In this document: in pieces, positions 24,978-32,752 of the stretch
Layout: the number at the start of each line of letters is the position of its first letter
How positions within the stretch are numbered: the stretch's first letter is position 1
Assembly (NCBI GenBank): GCA_025465355.1
Contig: JAODNN010000135.1
Location: forward strand, 1-49,029
Length of the DNA: 49,029 bases
Source: Blastococcus sp.
GTDB lineage: Bacteria; Actinomycetota; Actinomycetes; Mycobacteriales; Geodermatophilaceae
Reading direction: 5' to 3'
Notes under the pieces: generated by a model
Seen by the model: the letters and a program-made list of their open reading frames with translations, nothing else
Databases searched by the model: none
Told to the model about the DNA's origin: nothing
Made by a program: the position numbers and the translations under genes

Positions 24978-26225
24978 CTAGGACATCGGCGTCAGCCCGC
25001 CCAGAGCGGTGAGCGCGGGGGCAGGTCCAGCTGGTCGGGTTCGGGTGGCCGAGTCAACGGCGGCACGCCGGACTCCCTTCCCCTCCGTGGGGTCGCCGTC
25101 GTCTCCGGGCGCTGCCCCTGACGACGACCGGGGCAGCAGTTCGAGGACGTACTGCAGCGTCCCGGCCGCCCGGGGCTTGAGCTTCTCGATCCGGCACTGG
25201 ACGCGGCGACCGTGCTCCTGACGCTCGTCCCAGAGCCGGTCCAGGGTCGCGAGCAGGGGGCCGACGGCGTCCCGGTCGAGGCTGCCCGGTGTCGGAATGC
25301 CGACTGCCCGAGCCAGCTCGGCCACCTTGGCCGCGTAGGACAGCGGCAGGCAGGGAACGCCGCTGATCGCGGCGAAGATCAGGAAGTGCAACCGCATGCC
25401 CACGGCGAGGTCCACGTGCTCCATCAGGCCGAGCAGCTCGCGCGGCCCGTACGACCCGTGCAGCACCCGAGCCCGTTCCGCCGCGACCATGCGGGCCACC
25501 ACTGCATGGCTCTGACCGACGTCGCCGCGCTCCATGGGGATGAACACGACCTGACCGTCGTAGCGGTGCACCGCGAAGTCGGCGACCGCGGCGAGAGTCG
25601 AGTGGTAGACGTCCACGGCCAGATCCGGGGCCGCTCGACCGGGTTCACGGACGGACATCGCGATCAGCCGCCCGGACGGGTCCACTCCTTCCCGGACGAG
25701 GGTGTCGGCGGCAACAGGTACCGGCGTCAGCAGGAGCGACGGATCGGCCATGACCTGAACGGAACGCTCGACCCCGACCTCCTCGAGGACCCGCTTGCTG
25801 TGTTCGTCACGCACGGTGACCCGCGTCATCGCCGAGACGACGTCGCGGACGGCGCGGCGGTCCTCAGGCGTGGTCAGTGGCCCGACCCCGACCGCGTAGG
25901 CGACCGTCGGCACCCCGTTCCGGTGCGCTGTCCGGACGTGGCGGAGGTATTCGGTGGCCTCGCCGTCGTACAGCAAGCCCCCGCCACCGAGTACCAGCAG
26001 GTCGAGCTTGGCGATCTCATCGCTGACGGCGTCACAGGATCCCCGGCGCGCGTCGATGACCCTGTCCACCTGATGCGCGCGCCGCGTGTGCGCGGCGTCG
26101 CGAGAGAAGAGCGCGACCTCGGCGAAGGGTGCGGCCGCACGCAGGGCGTCGAGCACGGAGGTCAGGATCGCCTCGTCGCCGACGTTCAGTCCGCCGTAGG
26201 AGCCGAGCAAGCCGATACGTGCCAT
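24978..26225 (-). CDS. Polysaccharide pyruvyl transferase family protein (CsaB-like)
   Basis: Protein of 415 residues with a GT-B-like fold that in characterised members moves pyruvate from PEP to sugars of cell-wall polymers as a ketal. Visible: RIGLLGSYGGLNVGDEAIL at the N-terminus (nucleotide-binding-like Gly loop), LLVLGGGGLLYDG (about residues 76-88), VAYAVGVGPL, VTVRDEHSKRVLEEVG, ADPSLLLTP and the C-terminal VGMRLHFLIFAAISGVPCLP (His about 282) that marks the family. The last 60 residues are a polar, probably disordered tail. AGGAG precedes ATG 26225. It lies 266 bp downstream of the beta-helix gene on the same strand. The acceptor is unknown. Confidence 0.85.
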   Translation of the reverse strand: MARIGLLGSYGGLNVGDEAILTSVLDALRAAAPFAEVALFSRDAAHTRRAHQVDRVIDARRGSCDAVSDEIAKLDLLVLGGGGLLYDGEATEYLRHVRTAHRNGVPTVAYAVGVGPLTTPEDRRAVRDVVSAMTRVTVRDEHSKRVLEEVGVERSVQVMADPSLLLTPVPVAADTLVREGVDPSGRLIAMSVREPGRAAPDLAVDVYHSTLAAVADFAVHRYDGQVVFIPMERGDVGQSHAVVARMVAAERARVLHGSYGPRELLGLMEHVDLAVGMRLHFLIFAAISGVPCLPLSYAAKVAELARAVGIPTPGSLDRDAVGPLLATLDRLWDERQEHGRRVQCRIEKLKPRAAGTLQYVLELLPRSSSGAAPGDDGDPTEGKGVRRAAVDSATRTRPAGPAPALTALGGLTPMS

Positions 26226-26381
26226 TCACTTCTCCTGACCATGAGCTGGCCGCGAGGCCCGACCGAGGAAGAGTCGCCACCGCCGAGCCGGCTGCTCGGC
26301 GGTCGGCATGGACTCGAAAGCCGGCAACTGCCGGTCGGGCCGCCCTCAGGGGGCTCTGCGGCGGCCGTCAGAGAACGCGTG

Positions 26382-26414
26382 TCGCCCCGGCGAACTCCGT
26401 TGCCGACGGGGCGA
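26382..26414 (-). terminator. Hairpin downstream of the beta-helix gene
   Basis: TCGCCCCG (26382-26389) and CGGGGCGA (26407-26414) form an 8-bp perfect stem with a 17-base loop, about 80 bp past the stop of the beta-helix gene. It may partly separate that gene from the pyruvyl-transferase-like gene downstream. Confidence 0.4.
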
Positions 26415-26491
26415 ACGCTTTCAGGGATGCCCGGGCCGAAGATCGACACACCCGGTGGAGCTACCGAACTTCGACCCCCGAGCGTTGCGCC

Positions 26492-28093
26492 TCAGTCAAT
26501 GAGGTCCTCGTTCTCCAGCTTCCGCACGGTCGCCGCGGACACGCGCTCGGTGGTCCACGTCGCGTGGGTCTGGGACGGCTCCTCCTGGTCGTCCCAGATG
26601 CGGTTGCCGTCGAGATCCAGGACGCCGACCGGGGCGTCGAGGGTGATCCCCGCACGCACCCGCGGGCTGGCCGGCAGCGTGTACTGCGTGCCGTCGGCCG
26701 GTCGGCCGTACCGCCAGGCCGTGCCGGCGCCCGGACGGTGCGGCGCCAGCAGCAGCGTGGTGGCGGTGTTGAACAGCACCACCGCGTCCTCCTCACCGAG
26801 GGTGACGTGCTTGCCGCGGTGCCCGTCCGTGCGCCAGTCGGCGGTGTCGTCGGTGAGCGTCAGGTCGCCGTAAGAGACACCGGCACCGCTTCCCCCGGTC
26901 GCGGGCGCTGCCCGGCGGCCGTTGTTCCGGATCCGGTTGCGGGTGAACGCCGAGTGGTCCAGCCCGGCATCGACCCGGATGCCGTCCAATCCGTTGTCGC
27001 GGATGGAGTTGCCGTCGAGGACGAGGTCGACCGCCGGACCGTTGTAGCCGTCGCCGAGTCCATGCTGCCAGTAGCCGTAGCGGCCGTTCTCGCTGATCCG
27101 GCTGCCGCTGATCGTGTACGGGCCAGGGGTGTTACCGATGCCGACGCCGTCGCGGACGTTGCCGTCGATGACGCAGTTCACGACCATCCCACCCCGCCCG
27201 GCGACGGCGGAAGTGCCCTGGGCCGAGATGTCGAAACCCGCCTCGTGGTTGCCGATCATCGTGCAGCCGGTCACGACGAGCCCGTCGGCACCCCAGTCGG
27301 AGATCCCGAAGCGGTTGTCCTCCGCATGGCAGGCGGTGATCCGGATGCCCCGCGGCGGCGGCCACTCCTCCCGCTGCAGTTCGAGGAAAATACCGTTGGT
27401 GCCGTTCCCCCTGGCCGTGCACGCGGTGACGGTCAGCCGCTCGGTGGCACCCCAGCCGCCGATGCCGATGCCGATCCCCGCGCCGCCCGGCTGATCGCCG
27501 GTGTCGAGCCGTCCGCACCGCTCCGCCAGTACGGCGTCCACGACGGTGTCCTGCAGGAAGTCGCAGCCGAAGCCCGTCGCCGGGGTGTCGTGGACGTAGA
27601 TGTCCCGGAAGCGGCCACGCAGGACGTACTGCAGGCCCAGGCCCTTGGCGAGCACGTCGTACTCGTCGAGCTGCATCCCGGAGCCGTCCACCTCGAAGGA
27701 GCTGAAGGAGCAATCGGCGAGGTGGTTGTCCGGTCCGGCGCCGTGCTGCGCTGCGGTGAACCACATCAGCGGCGTCGGCGTCCCCGGGGCGCCGGGGTTG
27801 GCGAGCAGGAAGCGGGTCGCCCACATGCCGGCGCCGACCAGCGACACTCCCGAGCGCCAGACCGTCGCAGCGTCCCGGATGGAGTAGTCCCCCGGCGGCA
27901 CGAAGATCACCCGCGGTCTCCCGTCCCGGACGTAGGCCGCGCCGAGCCGATCGACCAGCGCGGCCAGCGCGGGCTGGTCGTTGGTGACGCCGTCCCCGGT
28001 CAGCCCGTGCGCACTCGCGTCGTACATCGACTTCGCGCTCACCCGGATCATCCTCGACCCATCGGTGACGTCCGGGGGATCCACGTGCAGCAC
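26492..28093 (-). CDS. Right-handed parallel beta-helix protein (pectate-lyase superfamily)
   Basis: Protein of 533 residues from GTG 28093 (ATG 28051 is also possible and sits just before the conserved part). The N-terminus DASAHGLTGDGVTNDQPALA with VIFVPPGDYSI is the Pectate_lyase_3 opening. From about residue 190 to 380 there are many 20-25-residue beta-helix coils with Asn/Gly turns (VTACTARGNGTNGIFLEL, ITACHAEDNRFGISDWG, VLDGNSIRDNGLDGIRV, TRNRIRNNG). A separate C-terminal module follows. Family members cleave or bind polysaccharides. No signal peptide is visible, so it may act on imported oligosaccharides in the cytoplasm or leave by another route. Catalytic residues cannot be assigned. 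Confidence 0.85.
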   Translation of the reverse strand: MLHVDPPDVTDGSRMIRVSAKSMYDASAHGLTGDGVTNDQPALAALVDRLGAAYVRDGRPRVIFVPPGDYSIRDAATVWRSGVSLVGAGMWATRFLLANPGAPGTPTPLMWFTAAQHGAGPDNHLADCSFSSFEVDGSGMQLDEYDVLAKGLGLQYVLRGRFRDIYVHDTPATGFGCDFLQDTVVDAVLAERCGRLDTGDQPGGAGIGIGIGGWGATERLTVTACTARGNGTNGIFLELQREEWPPPRGIRITACHAEDNRFGISDWGADGLVVTGCTMIGNHEAGFDISAQGTSAVAGRGGMVVNCVIDGNVRDGVGIGNTPGPYTISGSRISENGRYGYWQHGLGDGYNGPAVDLVLDGNSIRDNGLDGIRVDAGLDHSAFTRNRIRNNGRRAAPATGGSGAGVSYGDLTLTDDTADWRTDGHRGKHVTLGEEDAVVLFNTATTLLLAPHRPGAGTAWRYGRPADGTQYTLPASPRVRAGITLDAPVGVLDLDGNRIWDDQEEPSQTHATWTTERVSAATVRKLENEDLID

Positions 28094-28173
28094 AGGGGAG
28101 AACGACCCGCTGAATGAGGACGACCGGCCCGCACGGGACGAGCCGCCCTCCGTGGCGGCCCGGAGCCCTCACC

Positions 28174-29172
28174 TCACCCGGCGGGTGTGCGACCCGGTGG
28201 GATGAAGCGGCATGGCACGGTCACGTTCTCCGGGCGCCGGCCGTTGAGATGGGCAACGAGCACGCGTACGCACGCGGCGCCGATGGCCACGGGGTCCAGG
28301 CTCAGGTAGCCGGCCCCGTTACCAGGGGCCAGTGGATCGCGCTCGCCCATCATGGTGATGCGCAGCCGGTCAGGCACCTCGACGCCGCGGTCGCCCGCGG
28401 CAGCGAGCAGGGCGTTGCCGTACGTCTCGTTGAGCGCGTGCACCGCGTCGACGCCTCGATCGAGCAGGCTCTCCGCGGCGGCGACCGGGGACTCCCCCGC
28501 GCGTACCCGACGGACCGTCCCGGGCAGGTCGTTGCGGCGGCACCAGTTGTGGAACAGCCGTTCGGTGTCGATGGTGTAGGCATCGCGCTCGGCGCCGGTC
28601 AACAGTGCGGGGCGCTCGGCACCGGCGGCCCGCAGGTGGTCGAGCACGGTGCGCATCCCGGTCGCAATGTCGCTCTCGACGACCGGGACGTCGCCGAACC
28701 CCTCATCGAGGGGCCGCCCGTCGACGACGACCGGGATACCGCGGCGGCGGCAGCCGGCCAGGATCGGGTCGTCGCGCACCGGGTCGATCACGATCAGGCC
28801 GTCGCACGGGACCTGCACCTCGAGCCCCCGCGCCTGGCTGACCGGGATGGCCGCGACCGCGTGCCCGTGCTCGACCGCCTCGATCGCGGCGCCCGCCACG
28901 ACCGACCGGTAGTACGGCAGGTAGGTCTGCTCCCAGGGCCCGGACTCGCGGTGCGCCACCGCGATCCCGAGGATCCGACTACGACCGGTCCTGAGCGCGC
29001 GCGCCGCCTCGTTCGGCTGATATCCCAGCTCGCGGGCGACGCGCTGCACCCGTTCACGGGTACCGGGAGCCACCTCTCCCTTGCCGTTCAGCGCCCAGGA
29101 GACGGTGGTGATGGACAGGCCGGCGGCAGCGGCGACGTCGCGGATGCCCACCCGCTTGCGGCTGGTCGCCAC
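28174..29172 (-). CDS. LacI-family transcriptional regulator
   Basis: Repressor of 332 residues from GTG 29172, which has GGGAGG five bases upstream (an ATG-initiated extension to 29226 is less likely). The N-terminal helix-turn-helix and hinge are RVGIRDVAAAAGLSITTVSW, GELGYQPNEAARALRTGRS in outline. The rest is a sugar-binding-protein-like domain (ILGIAVAHRES, CDGLIVIDPV, GIPVVVDGRPL, VHALNETYGNALLAA). It reads into the beta-helix gene 80 bp downstream and is divergent from the amino-acid-type ABC operon, so it could control either side. Symmetric elements lie in the shared upstream region. Confidence 0.9.
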   Translation of the reverse strand: MATSRKRVGIRDVAAAAGLSITTVSWALNGKGEVAPGTRERVQRVARELGYQPNEAARALRTGRSRILGIAVAHRESGPWEQTYLPYYRSVVAGAAIEAVEHGHAVAAIPVSQARGLEVQVPCDGLIVIDPVRDDPILAGCRRRGIPVVVDGRPLDEGFGDVPVVESDIATGMRTVLDHLRAAGAERPALLTGAERDAYTIDTERLFHNWCRRNDLPGTVRRVRAGESPVAAAESLLDRGVDAVHALNETYGNALLAAAGDRGVEVPDRLRITMMGERDPLAPGNGAGYLSLDPVAIGAACVRVLVAHLNGRRPENVTVPCRFIPPGRTPAG

Positions 29173-29204
29173 GGGACCTCCCGCCGGAACATCAGGCCGC
29201 TTGA

Positions 29205-29242
29205 CGGACTGTAAGTGAGCCACCACACTATCGACAGTCCGA
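29205..29242. promoter_or_regulatory. Long-spaced inverted repeat in divergent promoter region
   Basis: CGGACTGT (29205-29212) and ACAGTCCG (29235-29242) are perfect 8-bp inverted arms whose centres are 30 bp apart, about three helical turns. They lie between the LacI gene and the divergent amino-acid-type binding-protein gene. A TTGACG at 29201-29206 overlaps the first arm as a possible -35 box. Confidence 0.45.
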
Positions 29243-29245
29243 TCC

Positions 29246-29259
29246 TAAACCGTTTTGGG
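29246..29259. promoter_or_regulatory. Putative LacI-type operator
   Basis: CTAAACCGTTTTGG is an imperfect palindrome (10 of 14 symmetric positions) with a central CG, as usual for LacI/PurR-type operators. It lies 23 bp before the ATG of the binding-protein gene and 74 bp before the LacI start. Confidence 0.45.
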
Positions 29260-29281
29260 TCGCGGAGACCAGGGAGCTCGT

Positions 29282-30160
29282 ATGCGCACCAGTCGTTGGG
29301 TGGGGGTCGCCACCGCGTGTCTTGCGGTGGGCACCGCTGTGGCCTGCAGCAGCACGGCATCCTCGGACGCCGCCAAGGACGGCAAGCCGTCCTTCGGTCA
29401 GTGCACCGTGACCGGCCAGCCCGGCCAGTACCACCTGAAGACCGTCGAGCCCGGCGTCCTGACGATCAAGGCCGACGTTCCCTCGGCAGGGTGGTGGGAC
29501 GGCAATACCGTCGCCGACATCAAGAGCGGCTACGAGTACTGCCTGGCAGCCGAGATCGCGTACCGCAGCGGCCTGACGTCACTGAACCTGCAGAACGTCT
29601 CCTTCGACGGACTGGTCTCGGGGAAGCTCACCGGATACGACGTCTCCCTCGACGAGATCTCGATCACCCCCGAACGCAAGAAGATCGTCGACTTCAGCGA
29701 CCCGTACTACGACTCCGCCATCGGCGTTCTGGCGAAGAAGGGTGCCGAGGTCAACGCGTCGAACCTGCGGGGCCTGCGCCTGGGCGTCAAGCAGGGCACG
29801 GCCGCCCAGCAGTGGGCCAACGGCGTGCTCCAGCCGCAGCGACGCCCGGATGTCTTCCCCGGCGACAGCGAGGCGCTCGCCGCGCTGAACGCCGGGCGGA
29901 TCGACGCGTACCTGCAGGACGTCGCGATCGAGCTCGGACAGGCCAAGCAGTCCGGTGGGCAGGTCACGGTGGTCGGGCAGTACCGCACCGACGAGGCCTA
30001 CGGCGTCATGCTGCCCAAGGACTCGTCCAACACCGACACGGTCAACAAGATCATCGCTGCCCTGAAGGCTGACGGCACGCTGACCAAGCTCAGCAAGACC
30101 TACCTGGGGCCGGCCTTCGGCGGTGACCCCTCGACCGTCCCGGTGTGGCCGGCGTCGTGA
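29282..30160 (+). CDS. Polar amino-acid-type ABC transporter substrate-binding lipoprotein
   Basis: Exported binding protein of 292 residues. The signal peptide ends in a lipobox-like TAVACSS (Cys about 22). The mature part is a type II (GlnH/HisJ/FliY-like) SBP_bac_3 fold: PGVLTIKADVPSAGWWDGN, ISITPERKKIVDFSDPYYDS (the family signature, about residues 125-145), GLRLGVKQGTAAQQWA and NAGRIDAYLQDVAIE. ATG 29282 follows GGGAGCT. It begins an operon of four overlapping genes. Ligands of this fold are usually amino acids or their derivatives; the exact one is unknown. Confidence 0.9.
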   Translation: MRTSRWVGVATACLAVGTAVACSSTASSDAAKDGKPSFGQCTVTGQPGQYHLKTVEPGVLTIKADVPSAGWWDGNTVADIKSGYEYCLAAEIAYRSGLTSLNLQNVSFDGLVSGKLTGYDVSLDEISITPERKKIVDFSDPYYDSAIGVLAKKGAEVNASNLRGLRLGVKQGTAAQQWANGVLQPQRRPDVFPGDSEALAALNAGRIDAYLQDVAIELGQAKQSGGQVTVVGQYRTDEAYGVMLPKDSSNTDTVNKIIAALKADGTLTKLSKTYLGPAFGGDPSTVPVWPAS

Positions 30161-31251
30161 CCCTCCTCGACGTGCGCTCGGCTGCACGGTCGGCGACCAC
30201 GGGCGGGACAGCCGGACCGGCCGCACTCGCGGCGCTGGCCACGGTCGGCACGCTGTGCTTCGTCGACGTCACCGCGATACGGCTGGTCCACGCCGCGCCG
30301 CGGTCCGGCGGGTGGCACTGGGCATTGCTGGCCATAGCCACCGCGGGTGCCCTGGCGACGCTGCTGCTGATCCGCCCGGTCGTGACCGCCGTGCGGCGCG
30401 GACAGCAGGCCCGGAAGGCGGTCGAACTCGGGGACGCCGTGGCGGCCCGCGCGTACCGGTCGCGGTCCCGCAACGCTGCCTGGGTGACCATCGGGTCGTG
30501 CGCGGCGACGCTGATCGCAACGTTCTTCGTGGTCTTCCTGCTCGCCAACGATCACGCCGTCCAGCGCACCTTCTTCGCGCCCGAGATGATCTCGATCAGC
30601 TGGTGGGAGGTCACCAAGGCGTTCGAGAAGAACCTGTTCATCGCCGGTGTCGCCGAGGTGATCGTCCTGGCCTGGGGCCTGGTGGTCGCGCTCGCCCGGC
30701 TGGCGCCCGGCCGGGCCGGACGGCCGATCGCCATGATCGCGACCGCGTACGTCGACGCCTTCCGGGCAGTGCCGGCGATCATCGTCATCTACCTGGTCGG
30801 GTTCGGGCTGCCGCTGGCCGGCGTGCCCGTGCTCAGCTCGATGAGCCCGACCTGGGCGGCGATCTTCGCCCTGGTCCTCACCTACGGCGCCTACGTCGCC
30901 GAGGTGTACCGCGCCGGTATCGAGAGCATCCACCCCAGCCAGATGGCCGCAGCGAGGTCCCTCGGGCTGTCCTATCCGGCGACCATGCGGCACGTCATCG
31001 TCCCGCAGGCCGTGCGCCGCGTGATCCCCCCGCTGCTCAACGACTTCATCGGGCTGCAGAAGGACACGTCACTGGTGACCGTGATCGGCACCGTCGACGC
31101 ATTCACGCAGGCCAAGACCTACTCGAGCAACTACTTCAATCTCTCGTCGGTGACCGTGGTCGCGGCGCTGTTCGTCCTGATCACGATTCCCCAGACCCGC
31201 TTCGTCGACCGGCTGCTCGCACGCGACCAGCGTCGGCTTCAGGCCAGGTGA
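30157..31251 (+). CDS. Amino-acid-type ABC transporter permease with N-terminal extension
   Basis: Inner-membrane permease of 364 residues starting at GTG 30157, which overlaps the binding-protein stop (GTGA). The C-terminal 220 residues are a HisM/GlnP permease: IVIYLVGFGLPLAG, LVLTYGAYVAEVYRAGIESI and the EAA loop around SLGLSYPATMRHVIVPQAVR with PPLLNDFIGLQKDTSL. Ahead of it lie about 140 extra residues with three hydrophobic segments (AALAALATVGTLCFVDV, WALLAIATAGALATLLL, VTIGSCAATLIATFFVVF), so the protein is about 140 residues longer than the usual 220. The role of the extension is unknown. Confidence 0.88.
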   Translation: MTLLDVRSAARSATTGGTAGPAALAALATVGTLCFVDVTAIRLVHAAPRSGGWHWALLAIATAGALATLLLIRPVVTAVRRGQQARKAVELGDAVAARAYRSRSRNAAWVTIGSCAATLIATFFVVFLLANDHAVQRTFFAPEMISISWWEVTKAFEKNLFIAGVAEVIVLAWGLVVALARLAPGRAGRPIAMIATAYVDAFRAVPAIIVIYLVGFGLPLAGVPVLSSMSPTWAAIFALVLTYGAYVAEVYRAGIESIHPSQMAAARSLGLSYPATMRHVIVPQAVRRVIPPLLNDFIGLQKDTSLVTVIGTVDAFTQAKTYSSNYFNLSSVTVVAALFVLITIPQTRFVDRLLARDQRRLQAR

Positions 31252-31256
31252 GTGCC

Positions 31257-32000
31257 ATGAGTTTCCTGGAGATCAAGGGACTGCGGAAGTCCTACGGCGA
31301 ACTCGAGGTGCTGCGGGGGATCGACCTGGCCGTGGAGCAACACCAGGTGATCTGCCTGATCGGGGCCTCCGGATGCGGGAAGTCCACCCTGCTGCGCTGC
31401 GTCAACGCGCTCGAACCGATCGACGAGGGCCAGATCCGCCTGGACGGCGACGTCGTCTCCGGTGAGGGCACCGACGTCGACCGGCTCCGCCGCGACGTCG
31501 GGATCGTGTTCCAGAGCTTCAACCTGTTCCCCCACATGAGCGTGCTGGACAACGTCACGCTCGCGCCTCGGCGAATCCACCGGCTCTCTCGAGAGCAGGC
31601 GCAGGCGCAGGCACTGGAGCTGCTGGAGCGGGTCGGGCTTTCCGGCAAGGCCGCGGCCTACCCCGACCAGCTCTCCGGCGGACAGCAGCAGCGGGTGGCG
31701 ATCGTCCGGGCCCTCGCCATGAACCCGCGGGTCCTGCTGCTCGACGAGATCACCTCCGCCCTCGACCCCGAGCTCGTGGCCGAGGTCCTGGGCATCGTCA
31801 GGGACCTGGCCGCGGCGGGGCAGACCATGCTGCTGGCCACCCACGAGATGTCCTTCGCCCGGGAGGTCGCCGACACGGTGTGCTTCCTGCACGAGGGGGT
31901 CATCCTGGAGCAGGGGCCACCGGAGCAGATCCTCGGCGCACCGACCGAGCCCCGCACGCAGGCCTTCCTGCGCCGGATCATCGAGGCGGGGCGGCTGTGA
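31257..32000 (+). CDS. Amino-acid-type ABC transporter ATP-binding protein
   Basis: ATPase of 247 residues of the GlnQ/HisP class. Walker A is GASGCGKST (about residues 36-44), Q-loop IVFQSFNLFPHMSV, signature LSGGQQQRVAIVRAL, Walker B VLLLDEITSALD and switch His in ATHEMSFARE. The Glu after Walker B is followed by Ile (DEITSALD) as in many amino-acid importers. ATG 31257 lies five bases after the permease stop. It energises the permease encoded just upstream. Confidence 0.93.
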   Translation: MSFLEIKGLRKSYGELEVLRGIDLAVEQHQVICLIGASGCGKSTLLRCVNALEPIDEGQIRLDGDVVSGEGTDVDRLRRDVGIVFQSFNLFPHMSVLDNVTLAPRRIHRLSREQAQAQALELLERVGLSGKAAAYPDQLSGGQQQRVAIVRALAMNPRVLLLDEITSALDPELVAEVLGIVRDLAAAGQTMLLATHEMSFAREVADTVCFLHEGVILEQGPPEQILGAPTEPRTQAFLRRIIEAGRL

Positions 32001-32752
32001 GCCCGGTGCGCGTGCTCGCCGTCCAGCACGAGGACGGCACCGGGCCCGGCTACATCGGCGAGCGGATCTGCGCGCTGGGAGCCGAGCTGCACATCCTCCA
32101 CCCGTACCTCGGCGACCCGATCCCGGAGACCACCGACGGGTACGCCGGTCTGGTGGTGCTCGGCGGAGCGCCCGGTCCGTACGACGACACGGTCGCCCCG
32201 TGGCTGCCGGACGTGCGGCGGCTGATCGCGGTCGCGCTCGCGGACGGATCTCCACTACTGGGCATCTGCCTGGGCGGTGAACTGCTCGCCGGCGTGGCCG
32301 GCGGCACGGTGGGGCTGATCGACGGACCGCCCGAGATCGGGGTGCATCCCCTGTACCCGACCGATGCGGCCCGCACCGATCCGTTGTTCTCCGGGCTTCC
32401 GGTCGGTGCCCCAGCCGTCGAGTGGCACTGGGAGGAGATCGTCGACCTCCCGCCCGGCTCGGTCGCGCTGTGCGGGAGCGAACGGTTCCCGAACCAGGCC
32501 TTCCGGGTGGGCCCTGCCGCCTGGGGCACGCAGTTCCATCCCGAGGTGCTCACGGACGACGCTGCTGCGTGGGCCCGCAGCGAGGCATCGGACCTGGACG
32601 CGGTCGGGCTCACCGTCGAGGGGGTCAGCGCCGAGGTCGAGGCCAGCGAGCCGGAACTGCGCCGGATCTGGGGCGAGCTCGCCGACCGGTGGATGCAGGT
32701 GGTCACCAGCAGCATCACGCTCAGCGCCGATGGCCGACGCGAACGCGGCTAA
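31997..32752 (+). CDS. Class I glutamine-amidotransferase-like protein
   Basis: Cytoplasmic protein of 251 residues starting at GTG 31997, overlapping the ATPase stop by GTGA, so it belongs to the transport operon. It has the class I triad: nucleophile Cys in PLLGICLGGELLAG (about residue 93) and His-Glu in QFHPEV (about 183-185), plus the oxyanion GGAPGPYDD. WHWEEIVDLPPG and FPNQAFRVG are typical of stand-alone GATase proteins (GuaA-N-terminal or gamma-glutamyl-hydrolase-like). It could remove ammonia or a gamma-glutamyl group from the imported compound. Its 3' end overlaps the convergent amidohydrolase by 4 bp, so no separate terminator is possible between them. Confidence 0.85.
   Translation: MSPVRVLAVQHEDGTGPGYIGERICALGAELHILHPYLGDPIPETTDGYAGLVVLGGAPGPYDDTVAPWLPDVRRLIAVALADGSPLLGICLGGELLAGVAGGTVGLIDGPPEIGVHPLYPTDAARTDPLFSGLPVGAPAVEWHWEEIVDLPPGSVALCGSERFPNQAFRVGPAAWGTQFHPEVLTDDAAAWARSEASDLDAVGLTVEGVSAEVEASEPELRRIWGELADRWMQVVTSSITLSADGRRERG

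Noticed and set aside
26129-28117. Plus-strand ORF of 662 codons
   Set aside because: Antisense to the beta-helix gene and made of Arg/Val/Asp-rich noise.
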